13,636 nucleotides of DNA, taken from NCBI GenBank assembly GCA_034432935.1, contig DAOUBD010000031.1:1-13636 (forward strand), read 5' to 3'. The DNA comes from DAOUAG01 sp034432935. Its GTDB lineage: Bacteria > Chloroflexota > Dehalococcoidia > SM23-28-2 > RBG-16-64-32. Below are positions 1-6,936 of the stretch, one piece after another (positions within the stretch are counted from its first letter, which is position 1; each line of letters opens with the position of its first letter). The notes under the pieces are model-generated. The model was not told the origin of the DNA. It searched no databases and worked only from the letters and a program-made list of their open reading frames with translations. Position numbers and translations under genes: made by a program.

Positions 1-186
1 GTGTTGGTGGACGAGGAGACCGAGGAGATCGAGGCGCTGGTCATCAGCCGCGGCGGCTTCTTCCAGAACGACGTCATCTTGCCCGCTGAATACATCACCG
101 AGATCCTGGACGGCGTCGTCCACGTCGACATGGGGGACGAAGACCTTCGCCGCCTGGAACCCTTCCATGAGACCGAAGGCGGCTAG
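1..186 (+). CDS. PRC-barrel-like protein, C-terminal part (5' truncated by window)
   Basis: Only the last 61 codons are inside the window and the reading frame is open at base 1, so the GTG there need not be the true start. The visible part runs through VDEETEEIEALVISRGG, FFQNDVILPAEYI and VDMGDEDLRRLEPF. This resembles the strand pattern of PRC-barrel domains: an acidic 'predicted from the family' turn, a hydrophobic strand ending in a glycine-rich turn, and 'D-V-x-x-P-A-E-Y-I' before the last strands. PRC-barrel proteins are small beta-barrel adaptors found in RimM, photosynthetic reaction centres and stress proteins. No partner or role can be assigned here. The assignment is by resemblance only. 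The gene ends at TAG 184-186 and is followed by repeat-rich intergenic DNA. Confidence 0.55.
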   Translation: MLVDEETEEIEALVISRGGFFQNDVILPAEYITEILDGVVHVDMGDEDLRRLEPFHETEGG

Positions 187-201
187 CCCTGCGCCACACA
201 A

Positions 202-278
202 TCCCGCTCATGCTGAGGCCCGCGAAGCATGAGACGCTAGGCTCCGCTCGCCCTTCGAGTGCCTCAGGACGAGCGGGA
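202..278. repeat. Dispersed palindromic repeat, copy 1
   Basis: The outer arms TCCCGCTC (202-209) and GAGCGGGA (271-278) are perfect inverted repeats. Inside, the left block 203-233 matches 4081-4111 at 30 of 31 positions, and the right block 244-259 matches 4121-4136 at 16 of 16. The left block is itself a hairpin, with CTCATGCT pairing with AGCATGAG. The combination CCCTTCGA...CTCAGGACGAGCGG resembles REP-type palindromes common in intergenic DNA of many bacteria. No gene or transposase is attached to it. Confidence 0.75.
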
Positions 279-305
279 AGGGACGTGCTACCAGAAGCGG
301 GATAC

Positions 306-359
306 CCCGCTCATGCTGAGGCTCTCGAAGCAGGCTGAGGCCCTCGAAGCATGAGCGGG
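306..359. repeat. Dispersed palindromic repeat, copy 2, with internal duplication
   Basis: The ends CCCGCTCATGCTGAGG (306-321) and the 3' part ending CATGAGCGGG (349-358) form the same palindrome as the copy at 202-233. The middle holds a tandem duplication: GCTGAGGCTCTCGAAGCA (315-332) is followed directly by GCTGAGGCCCTCGAAGCA (334-351). It lies 28 nt after copy 1, so the 187-421 gap is mostly repeat. The remaining bases up to the gene at 422 show no clear ribosome-binding site. Confidence 0.7.
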
Positions 360-421
360 AACATGGCTTCTCCTGGGCCGGGGGCCGCCCTCGAACCCGC
401 ATCTTGCTGTAACCTAGATGC

Positions 422-952
422 ATGCGCATCGGCCTGATATCCGACACCCACATACCGGTGGCCGCGCCGGACCTATGGCCCCAGGCCTACGAGGCCATGC
501 GCGGCGTCGACCTGATCCTCCACGGCGGCGACCTCGTATCCACTAGCGTCCTGGACCGTCTGGAAGAGATCGCCCCTGTCCTGGCGGTATCGGGCAACGG
601 CGACTACGGCGGCTGGGAACGCACCGTGGCGCCCACAGACCCCCGGCTCTCGGAGAGCAAGACGGTGCGGGTAGACGGGCTGCGCATAGGGCTTGTGCAC
701 GATCTCCAGCTGCCAGAGGTCCCGCCCCTGCGCACCCTAGAGGGCCTCATGCGGCACTTCTTCGGAGGCCCGGTGGACGTTATCGTGCGCGGCAGCACCC
801 ACCATGCAGAGATCATCACGGTCAAGGGCGTCCTCATCGTCAATCCGGGCAGCCCGACCTTCCCCGACCACCGCAGCGCCTGCCTGGGTACCGTCGGCTA
901 TCTGGACATCGACCGCGGCCGCGCGCGCCCCTCTATTTTCCAGCTTCGTTAG
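422..952 (+). CDS. YfcE-like metallophosphoesterase
   Basis: This is a 176-residue protein of the calcineurin-like (YfcE/MJ0936-type) phosphoesterase family. These are usually 160-180 residues, bind two metal ions and hydrolyse phosphodiesters. Visible motifs in order: D8-x-H10 (SDTH), H34-G-G-D37, G58-N59-G-D61, H93, then G124-S-T-H127-H128 and NPGSP at 141-145. The usual last motif is GHTH; here its first His is replaced by Ser, which may remove one metal ligand unless H128 compensates. The start ATG at 422 puts the DxH motif at the normal N-terminal position. No Shine-Dalgarno sequence precedes it. A TAACCT hexamer at 410-415 lies 6 nt upstream, which would fit a leaderless transcript, but no -35 is evident. 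The natural substrate cannot be told. It stands alone between a repeat region and the DUF4349 gene. Confidence 0.85.
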   Translation: MRIGLISDTHIPVAAPDLWPQAYEAMRGVDLILHGGDLVSTSVLDRLEEIAPVLAVSGNGDYGGWERTVAPTDPRLSESKTVRVDGLRIGLVHDLQLPEVPPLRTLEGLMRHFFGGPVDVIVRGSTHHAEIITVKGVLIVNPGSPTFPDHRSACLGTVGYLDIDRGRARPSIFQLR

Positions 953-1023
953 CGCCACCAAGGGAACTTTTCGCCCGCCCGTTCCGTCTTATGGGCAAAG
1001 CTCACCCTTAGGAGGCGATACCG

Positions 1024-2022
1024 ATGAAGAGATGGGCATTGCTCGCCGCCGTGGCCGGCCTAGCGTCCGTAGCGCTGCTCCTCTTGGTCATTTCCAGCTC
1101 CGGCGGAGGGACCAGACAGGGACCTTCAGGGGCCGCGACCGTCCCCCAGACGACAGGGACGGGGCTTGAGTCCGCTCCCGGCGACACACGGGGCCTCGAT
1201 GCCGCCAGGCTGGCCGGTTATGCGCAAGGGGTAGCGCAGCCGGCGCCAGACGCCAGCACGGGCGGCGCCAGCGGCGAGGCCGGATTGCCGCCGGCCGCCG
1301 ACCGCAAAATCGTGCGACGCGCCACGGTGCAGATCACGGTGGACGACGTGACCTCCGCCGTCCAGCAGGTGGAAGACGCCGCCCGATCAGCGGGCGGCTT
1401 CGTGTCGTCATCCAACATCAGTATCGAGGATCTACCCAAGCCGCCAGACGCCCAGCCCGACGAGCCGCCGCCCAAACGCCAGACTGCGACGGTCACCCTG
1501 CGCGTGCCCGCTGACTCGTACGACTCCGTTCTGCGCCAGATCCGGGGCATCGCCAAGGAGGTCAAGGCTGAGTCCAGCGACGCCTCGGAGGTGACGGAGG
1601 AGTACACGGACCTCCAGTCGCGCCTTCGCAACCTACAGTCCATCGAGGAGCAGTATCTCCAGCTCCTGGGCAGGGCCCAGTCCATCCAGGATATCCTCAC
1701 GGTACAGGACCGGCTGAACTCGGTGCGCGGCGAGATCGAGCAGGTGCAGGGGCGCATCAACCTCTTGAACGACCTGACCGACATGGCCACCATCACAGTG
1801 AATCTGGCGCCGCCGTCCACGCCCGCTCAGGAGGAGCCAGCGGGGCATGGTTGGGCCCGCCAGGCCTGGGACGATGCCTGGGCCCTATCCAGCGATATCC
1901 TGAGGGTGGCCGGCACCGTGGCCATAACCGCCGGCGTAGTAATTATCTGGTTGGGGATACCCCTGGCTGCCGTCATGGCCTTGGCCTGGCGTTTCATGCG
2001 CCCTCGCCACCGGCCGGCCTGA
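1024..2022 (+). CDS. DUF4349 domain membrane-anchored protein
   Basis: This 332-residue protein has the layout typical of DUF4349. An N-terminal hydrophobic segment (about residues 5-24, without a lipobox Cys) comes first. A low-complexity Gly/Ala/Pro/Ser linker reaches to about 90. The conserved domain starts near residue 95 (IVRRATVQITVDDV, then AGGFVSSS). A predicted coiled coil follows (about 192-248, rich in L, Q and E), then one transmembrane helix (about 296-323) and a short basic tail. The bulk would be extracytoplasmic, held by both ends. The family has no firmly established function, though some members are annotated as lipoproteins or linked to envelope sensing. The start is well set by AGGAGG at 1010-1015, 8 nt before ATG. 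Spacing to the upstream gene is 71 nt and the gene may have its own transcript. Confidence 0.85.
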   Translation: MKRWALLAAVAGLASVALLLLVISSSGGGTRQGPSGAATVPQTTGTGLESAPGDTRGLDAARLAGYAQGVAQPAPDASTGGASGEAGLPPAADRKIVRRATVQITVDDVTSAVQQVEDAARSAGGFVSSSNISIEDLPKPPDAQPDEPPPKRQTATVTLRVPADSYDSVLRQIRGIAKEVKAESSDASEVTEEYTDLQSRLRNLQSIEEQYLQLLGRAQSIQDILTVQDRLNSVRGEIEQVQGRINLLNDLTDMATITVNLAPPSTPAQEEPAGHGWARQAWDDAWALSSDILRVAGTVAITAGVVIIWLGIPLAAVMALAWRFMRPRHRPA

Positions 2023-2122
2023 GGCCTCAACCTTTGACGGAGCGACCCTGGGTGCCCCATATTGATGCCTGGCTATGGAGGATGGATCCCTGCCGGCTCC
2101 GGCCGGGAAGCGCCGATAAGCG

Positions 2123-3040
2123 GTGTTCTTCGTCGTCAACGAGAGGGCGGGCCGAGGCGCCGGCGCCCGCGCCTTCGCCAAGGTCCGGCCCCGCCTGGAG
2201 GCGGACGACGCCTTCGCTTTCACCGCCTGCCGGGGCGACGGCCAGAGGATCGCCGCCTCAGCCGCTGCCCAGGCCCACGGCATCATCGTAGCCGTCGGCG
2301 GCGATGGCACCATCAACGAGGTGGTGAATGGCCTGGCAGAAACGGGCTTCCGGCGCGCCCTCGGCATTATCCCGGCGGGCGGGGCCAATGACCTGGCCTA
2401 CGCCCTGGGCATACCCTCGTCGCCCCAGGAGGCCCTCGCCCTTCTGCGCACAGGCCGGCCCTGCGCCATCGACGCTGGCCTGGTGCAACTGGATCGGGAC
2501 CGCCGCCGCTACTACGTCAACATGCTAGGCCTGGGTGTCAGCGGCCAGATAGCGGCCATGACCAGCGATGAGAAGCGGGGCGGCCCCCTGACCTACCTCA
2601 TCCCCCTCTTGCGCCTGATGTTCGCCGCCAGGCCAGTCCGCTTCCGGGTCTCGGCCTGCGGCAGGACACTGGTAGAGTCTGCCACCATCGCCCACCTGGC
2701 CAACGGGCGCCGCGAGGGCCGCCTCTTCCGCATCGCCCCCCACGCCCGGCTGGACGACGGCCGGCTGGAGCTGTTCGCGGTGGGTGACGTGCCTCACTAC
2801 CAACGGCCGTACTACGCGCTAAGGGGGCTACTGGGCCCGGTGCCCGCGGGCCGGCTGGTCGTCCGGGAAAGCGTCGCCCGGGTCACTGTCGAGGCCCAGG
2901 ACCTGTTGGCCTGCCACGTCGACGGCGAACCCTTTTCTCTTGCGCCAGGCGAGTCGATGGCGGTATCGGCGGAGCCCCGCCGCCTTAGCGTGATAGCGCC
3001 GCCCCCATCACCAGCGCCCGATAGTCCCCCGATGCACTGA
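2123..3040 (+). CDS. Diacylglycerol kinase-like lipid kinase (DagK/YegS/BmrU family)
   Basis: This is a 305-residue ATP-dependent lipid kinase-like protein. The N-terminal VVNERAGRG matches the family's NP-x-S/A-G start. G59-G-D-G62 followed by TINEVVNGL is the nucleotide-binding motif, and P84-A-G-G-A-N-D90 corresponds to the family 'GT-x-N-D' loop. A second lobe ends in CHVDGEPF, the usual C-terminal 'DGE' strand. The family phosphorylates diacylglycerol or related lipids at the inner membrane face; some members act on other lipids. The GTG at 2123 is the only start, because an in-frame TAA lies at 2117-2119. There is no good ribosome-binding site, so the N-terminus may be a few residues short through a sequence error. 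The last 33 nt overlap the tail of the convergent Lgt-like gene, another membrane-lipid gene. Confidence 0.88.
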   Translation: MFFVVNERAGRGAGARAFAKVRPRLEADDAFAFTACRGDGQRIAASAAAQAHGIIVAVGGDGTINEVVNGLAETGFRRALGIIPAGGANDLAYALGIPSSPQEALALLRTGRPCAIDAGLVQLDRDRRRYYVNMLGLGVSGQIAAMTSDEKRGGPLTYLIPLLRLMFAARPVRFRVSACGRTLVESATIAHLANGRREGRLFRIAPHARLDDGRLELFAVGDVPHYQRPYYALRGLLGPVPAGRLVVRESVARVTVEAQDLLACHVDGEPFSLAPGESMAVSAEPRRLSVIAPPPSPAPDSPPMH

Positions 3041-3949
3041 GTAGGCGACGAAGACGAAGGCGCTGGACAGGGCAACCACAGGCAAAAGGGCCAGCACGCT
3101 CCCGGCGTCCGGCGTGTGGAACTGGGACGCCGGGCCGTCCAGGGGCAGAATGGCCAGCCCGGAGACGAGCATGATCAGGCTCAGCCACTGGTTGCGGGGC
3201 AGAGGACCGATGTAGTCCGAAGGGGCGTTGTACCGTACCATCTCCAGCCCGAAACGCCCGGCGCCGTACAGGATGAGGTACAACGCCGAGGGCATCCCCT
3301 GCGGCGCGCCGGCCATGGCCACGGAGTTCAGGATCAGGAAGAGGAGCACGTTGTAGGCCGCCTCGTAGAGCGGCGCTGGATGGATAGGCACCCCCTGGAG
3401 GCCAGCCACCCGCGATGCCTTGGCGTCGGGGCTATCGTAGCGCACCGCCAACGGGAGACGCGTCGGGCGGCCGAAGCAGCAGCCGAAGGTAAAGCAGCCC
3501 AGGCGTCCGATGGCGTGGGCCAAGGGCCCCACCCTGGCTGCGATGTCTGTAAGCTGAAAGAAGCCGAAGTGGGATGCCGAGGCGTAGATCCCCATGGCGA
3601 TGGCGATGGCAACATAGCCCCCCCACGAAGCGAACTCCACCGTCCGCAGCACCTGCCCGGGCCGCCGCAAGAGCCGCAGGCCCCACCACGGCAAAAGGAC
3701 GGCCCTGGCGGCCACCACGTGTCCCATAAGCAGCCCGCCGAGGATCAGGGCCGAGTCCAGCAGCGGGACCCCCTGACCCAGCATGAGGTAGCCGCCCATC
3801 GCCCCGCCGACGAAGGTGGCGATCCCCCCAAAGAGCCCGAAGGTCACGAAAACGTAGTCTCTCCAGCGGAAGAGGACGGTGCGATTAGCCAACCAGTGCA
3901 CCTTCTTGCCCACTGGCGAAACAGCAGACGAGATGGAGTATACGGCCAT
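3008..3949 (-). CDS. Lgt-like (prolipoprotein diacylglyceryl transferase family) membrane protein, divergent paralogue
   Basis: This is a 313-residue, strongly hydrophobic protein with about seven membrane segments. It has the Lgt hallmark region H145-A-I-G-R149-L-G followed by CFTFGCCFGRPT, and later H190-PAPLYEA, which matches the Lgt 'HP-x-x-LYEA' motif. Lgt moves a diacylglyceryl group from phosphatidylglycerol to the lipobox Cys of prolipoproteins. Compared with E. coli Lgt, the 'HGGL' segment reads SWGGY (W109 in place of the essential His103), and the N146 and E151 positions are C152 and C157. R149 (Arg143) is kept. A Cys-rich 'GCF..GCCYG' version of this motif occurs in a widespread set of Lgt-like paralogues whose activity is unclear. 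It may therefore not be the cell's main Lgt. The ATG at 3947-3949 lacks a clear ribosome-binding site. Confidence 0.8.
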   Translation of the reverse strand: MAVYSISSAVSPVGKKVHWLANRTVLFRWRDYVFVTFGLFGGIATFVGGAMGGYLMLGQGVPLLDSALILGGLLMGHVVAARAVLLPWWGLRLLRRPGQVLRTVEFASWGGYVAIAIAMGIYASASHFGFFQLTDIAARVGPLAHAIGRLGCFTFGCCFGRPTRLPLAVRYDSPDAKASRVAGLQGVPIHPAPLYEAAYNVLLFLILNSVAMAGAPQGMPSALYLILYGAGRFGLEMVRYNAPSDYIGPLPRNQWLSLIMLVSGLAILPLDGPASQFHTPDAGSVLALLPVVALSSAFVFVAYSVHRGTIGRW

Positions 3950-4080
3950 AATCCCAGAACCAAAGGAGCAGACCCATCATCTGACTCTATCACGCTCTGG
4001 GTCAGTCGGGCTCCAGCCCGATTTCCTGTACGGATTTTCCCTACCATGACAGACGCACGATCCGCCCGGGCCACGATTCC

Positions 4081-4146
4081 CCCGCTCATGCTGAGGCCCT
4101 CGAAGCATGAGCCGCACACCCCGCTCGCCCTTCGAGACACCTCGGG
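4081..4146. repeat. Dispersed palindromic repeat, copy 3
   Basis: 4081-4111 equals 203-233 except at one base, and 4121-4136 is identical to 244-259. The two blocks are separated here by 9 nt instead of 10, so this is the same composite element at a second site 3.9 kb away. The right outer arm (GAGCGGGA in copy 1) is lost. It sits in the 318-nt gap between the divergently transcribed Lgt-like and hpf genes. Apart from this repeat and the promoter at 4186-4215, I see nothing else in that gap. Confidence 0.75.
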
Positions 4147-4185
4147 GTTATTGGGAAGCAGGCTGCGCGCGGCGCCGAGTTCTGG

Positions 4186-4215
4186 TTGAAGGGGCCCTGA
4201 GCCGGGCTTTACAAT
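4186..4215 (+). promoter_or_regulatory. Candidate sigma-70-type promoter for hpf operon
   Basis: TTGAAG (4186-4191) and TACAAT (4210-4215) are separated by 18 nt, matching the consensus at 4 of 6 and 5 of 6 positions. Transcription would start near 4222, giving a leader of about 45 nt before the hpf ATG. The AT-rich TACAATATTAA stands out in this GC-rich DNA. Confidence 0.55.
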
Positions 4216-4267
4216 ATTAAGTCCGGAAAGCGTTGAAGCCGGGGAACACCCGGAGCGAGGAGAAGGC

Positions 4268-4837
4268 ATGGAGATCATCTTCCGTGGCCAGCACCTGACG
4301 ATCGGCGACGAGTTCCGCCGCTACGCCACTGAGCATCTCGGCAAACTTGGCCGCTATCTGCCCATGGCCGACCACGCCATCGTCGACCTGCGGCGGGAGG
4401 CCAAGGGAGACGAAGGACGCTACGTGGTGCAGGTGACCCTGAGCGCCAACGGCACCTTCCTCCGGGCGGAGGAGAGGTCGTTCGACCTTCTGGCCGCGGT
4501 GGACAGCACCGCCGAAGCGCTGACCCGCCAGATCAAACGGTTCAAGGAGACGAAGATCCTGCGCAGCGAGCGCCGAATCAACAAAGAGGAAGTGTTGGCA
4601 CCGCCGGCCGAAGAGGAGGAGCCACCGCCTCCGCCAGGCGCGGAGGTGGTGTCGGGCCGCGTGGTCAGGCTCAAGCGCTTTGTCATGAAGCCCATGACGG
4701 AGGCCGAGGCCATCGAACAGATGGAGCTCTTGGGCCACAGCTTCTTCCTCTTCCAAGACGCTGACAGGGATACCTTGGCCCTCCTCTACCGCCGCCGGGA
4801 CGGCGACTACGGCATGATCTTGCCTTTAGAGCAATGA
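4268..4837 (+). CDS. hpf: Ribosome hibernation promoting factor, long form
   Basis: This 189-residue protein of the HPF/RaiA (S30AE) family binds the 30S decoding region in starved cells. Long forms dimerise through a C-terminal domain and pair two 70S ribosomes into inactive 100S particles. Residues 1-100 form the S30AE domain (MEIIFRGQHLTI, a basic helix around 84-93, RRE and KRFKE motifs). 101-130 is an acidic, proline-rich linker. 131-186 is the dimerisation domain with VVRLKRFVMKPMTEAEAIEQ, then MELLGHSFFLF and YRRRDGDYGMI, very close to the family pattern. The start is fixed by GAGGAG at 4257-4262, 5 nt upstream. It heads a likely operon: the next gene begins inside its stop codon. Expression probably depends on the promoter at 4186-4215. 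Confidence 0.93.
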   Translation: MEIIFRGQHLTIGDEFRRYATEHLGKLGRYLPMADHAIVDLRREAKGDEGRYVVQVTLSANGTFLRAEERSFDLLAAVDSTAEALTRQIKRFKETKILRSERRINKEEVLAPPAEEEEPPPPPGAEVVSGRVVRLKRFVMKPMTEAEAIEQMELLGHSFFLFQDADRDTLALLYRRRDGDYGMILPLEQ

Positions 4838-5781
4838 TCATAACCCTCACCCTGAATCCGGCCATAGACCAGACGCTGGTGCTGCCCCGGTTCGTCGCCG
4901 GCGACACCCTCCGGGTCAAGGCCAGCCGCTTCGACCCAGGGGGCAAGGGCATAAACGTCTCCCGCGTGATACGCGAACTCGGCGGCGAGAGCGTGGCCAT
5001 GGGATTCGCCCCCGGCAGCCTGGGCCGTTACATCGAACAGACGCTCGAGGCCCAGGGCATCGCCTGCGACTTCGTGCATACCAAGGGGCAGACCCGCACC
5101 AACATCACGATCCTGGACGAGTCCCGCCACCTCCACACCATCCTCAGCGAGCCCGGGCCGTTTACGGAGCCGAAGTACGTGGACGAACTGGCGGCCCGCC
5201 TCCGCAGGCGCTGGCGTTCCGGCGATTGGCTGGTGGTGGCCGGCAGCATTCCCCCGCCCCTCAGCGGCAGCGTCTACTCCGACATCATCCAGGAGGCCGC
5301 GCGCGCCGGAGTGCACACGGTGCTGGACGCCGATGGCGAGGCCCTGGCCGCAGGCGCCGCCGCCCACCCGGACATGCTCAAGGGCAACCGCCGCGAGCTG
5401 GAGCGCCTCCTGGGCCGCCACCTGGACGATGAAGAGTCCACCCTCCAGGGCGCTCGCGAGGTCCAGGCCAGGGGCGTGCGCCAGGTCGTCGTGACCCGTG
5501 GGCGCGAGGGAGCCGTCGCCGTCAACGGGGAGCGCTGCTGGCGGGGCATCGCCCCCCGCGTGCGAGCCGTCTCCGCCGTCGGCTCCGGCGATGCCTTCCT
5601 GGCGGGCGTCGTCCTAGCCCTCAGCCGCGGAGGCGGCATCGAAGATGCCCTCGCCCTGGGCGTCGCCGCCGGCACCGCCTCCGTCCTCAACCCCGGCACG
5701 GAGCTCTGCCACCGGCGGGAGGTGGATATCCTCTTGCCGCGAGTCAAGGTCCAGCCCATCGCCTCCTTCATCGCCGCCTAG
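4834..5781 (+). CDS. pfkB: PfkB-family sugar-phosphate kinase (1-phosphofructokinase type)
   Basis: This is a 315-residue kinase of the ribokinase/PfkB fold, in the 1-phosphofructokinase / 6-phosphofructokinase-2 / tagatose-6-phosphate kinase branch. MIITLTLNPAIDQT is the standard N-terminus of that branch. G36-G-K-G39 with INVSR is the substrate-binding signature. VVAGSIPP is the central motif, and A-V-G-S-G-D253-A-F carries the catalytic Asp and anion hole. The reaction is ATP-dependent phosphorylation of a phosphosugar, probably fructose 1-phosphate or fructose 6-phosphate in glycolysis. There is no PTS gene nearby to favour fruK over pfkB. Its ATG lies in an ATGA overlap with the hpf stop and its own Shine-Dalgarno is poor, so translation is likely coupled to hpf. 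Confidence 0.88.
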   Translation: MIITLTLNPAIDQTLVLPRFVAGDTLRVKASRFDPGGKGINVSRVIRELGGESVAMGFAPGSLGRYIEQTLEAQGIACDFVHTKGQTRTNITILDESRHLHTILSEPGPFTEPKYVDELAARLRRRWRSGDWLVVAGSIPPPLSGSVYSDIIQEAARAGVHTVLDADGEALAAGAAAHPDMLKGNRRELERLLGRHLDDEESTLQGAREVQARGVRQVVVTRGREGAVAVNGERCWRGIAPRVRAVSAVGSGDAFLAGVVLALSRGGGIEDALALGVAAGTASVLNPGTELCHRREVDILLPRVKVQPIASFIAA

Positions 5782-5810
5782 GAAGAGTTTGGGCCAACGC
5801 CCGGAGCAAC

Positions 5811-6920
5811 GTGACCGGCCCCACCCTCATCGTCTTTCTGGGCGGCCTCGGCGGCAGCGCCATAGAAGAGATCGTGGGCACCGCTCGCTGGGCCGCTTCG
5901 CTGGACAGCATCGAGGCGGCCCTGGCCAGCGGCGCCTTCTCCGGCGCCATCCTCGTTACTGACGGCCAGTTTCCATCCGGCGATCTCCCAGGTGTAACCA
6001 TCGACGCCGATCCCGCGCCCCTGCACTTCGGGCGGCGTCTGGCAGGCGTACTGCGCCGCCATCGGGTAGAGGCCGCCGTCTACATGGGCGCCGGCAGCGT
6101 ACCCCTTTTCCGCAGCCAGGACTTCGCAGCCCTGGCCCAGAAGGTCAAGGACGGCAGGGCTGTCACCAACAACCTTTACTCATCGGACCTTCTCGCCTTC
6201 CCTGTGCCGCCGGACGGCCTCGTCCTCAAGTCGCTGGAAGGCTGCGACAGGGACAACGCCCTGGCGCGCGTCCTGGCCGAGCAGGCGGGCCTGGTGGTGG
6301 AGGCCCTGCCCCGGACGGTGCAGACCCAGATGGACATCGACGGGCCCAGCGACCTGGCGGTGCTGACCCTTGCCGGAGGCGGGGGCCCCCGGCTGCGCGC
6401 CTACCTGGACGCCCTGTGCTGGGACACGACGCGCCTCCAGCGGGCCTCGGCGCTGTTCGCAGACCCCAACGCCCAGGTCGTGGTGGCGGGCCGAGTTGGC
6501 AGCCACGCCTGGCAGTACCTCGAGCGCGAGACCGCCTGCCGCGTGCGCATTTTCTCCGAGGAACGGGGGCTGGAGGCCCAGGGGCGCGCCGCCGGCGGCT
6601 CTGCCCGCTCCCTCCTGGCCTATCACTTGGAGGCTGCCGGCACGGTCCGTTTCTTCCAGAACCTGGCGGAGCTGGGGGATGCCGCCTTCATCGACACGCG
6701 CGTCCTCCTGGCCCACCGCGGCGTCATGACGTCCCGCGAGGACCGCTTTCTCTCCGACGCCGGCCGCTGGCCCGAAATCCGCGACCCGTTCCTGCGCGAG
6801 TTCACCCGCGCCGCCGCCGAGGCGCCGCTGCCGGTCATCCTGGGCGGCCACTCCCTCGTATCGGGCGGCCTGATGCTGCTGACGGAGTTCGCCTGGCGCA
6901 GGAAAGAAGAGGACCCGTAG
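5811..6920 (+). CDS. Conserved-looking protein of unknown function with nucleotidyltransferase-like N-terminal half
   Basis: I do not recognise this 369-residue protein by name. The N-terminal part (5-185) has the feel of a GT-A/MobA-CofC-type nucleotidyltransferase: a hydrophobic strand then a glycine-rich loop (VFLGGLGGSA, 8-17), V90-YMGAGSVPLF100 followed by 'S-x-D-F-A-A-L-A' as in the family's 'GSDSPLL..EDL' step, and D175-IDGPSDLAVL like 'DVDTPEDL'. The acidic metal-binding residues typical of that family at the middle motif are missing. The C-terminal half (about 195-369) looks like a separate domain with VVVAGRVGSHAW, a conserved-looking FIDTRVLLAHRG and GGHSLVSGGL. No membrane segment or signal peptide is seen. 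GTG at 5811 follows GGAG (5803-5806) by 4 nt, 29 nt after pfkB, so it probably belongs to the hpf operon. Confidence 0.7.
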   Translation: MTGPTLIVFLGGLGGSAIEEIVGTARWAASLDSIEAALASGAFSGAILVTDGQFPSGDLPGVTIDADPAPLHFGRRLAGVLRRHRVEAAVYMGAGSVPLFRSQDFAALAQKVKDGRAVTNNLYSSDLLAFPVPPDGLVLKSLEGCDRDNALARVLAEQAGLVVEALPRTVQTQMDIDGPSDLAVLTLAGGGGPRLRAYLDALCWDTTRLQRASALFADPNAQVVVAGRVGSHAWQYLERETACRVRIFSEERGLEAQGRAAGGSARSLLAYHLEAAGTVRFFQNLAELGDAAFIDTRVLLAHRGVMTSREDRFLSDAGRWPEIRDPFLREFTRAAAEAPLPVILGGHSLVSGGLMLLTEFAWRRKEEDP

Positions 6921-6936
6921 GCCTTGCGGCCGTCGG

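Noticed and set aside
2062..2122. Earlier start for the lipid kinase using ATG 2062 or 2065
   Set aside because: Different reading frame; the kinase frame has a stop at 2117-2119. It would require a frameshift, which the sequence alone does not show.
3116..4189. Long plus-strand ORF (357 codons) opposite the Lgt-like gene
   Set aside because: Low-hydrophobicity, Pro/Arg/Gln-rich translation with no motifs; typical antisense shadow in GC-rich DNA.
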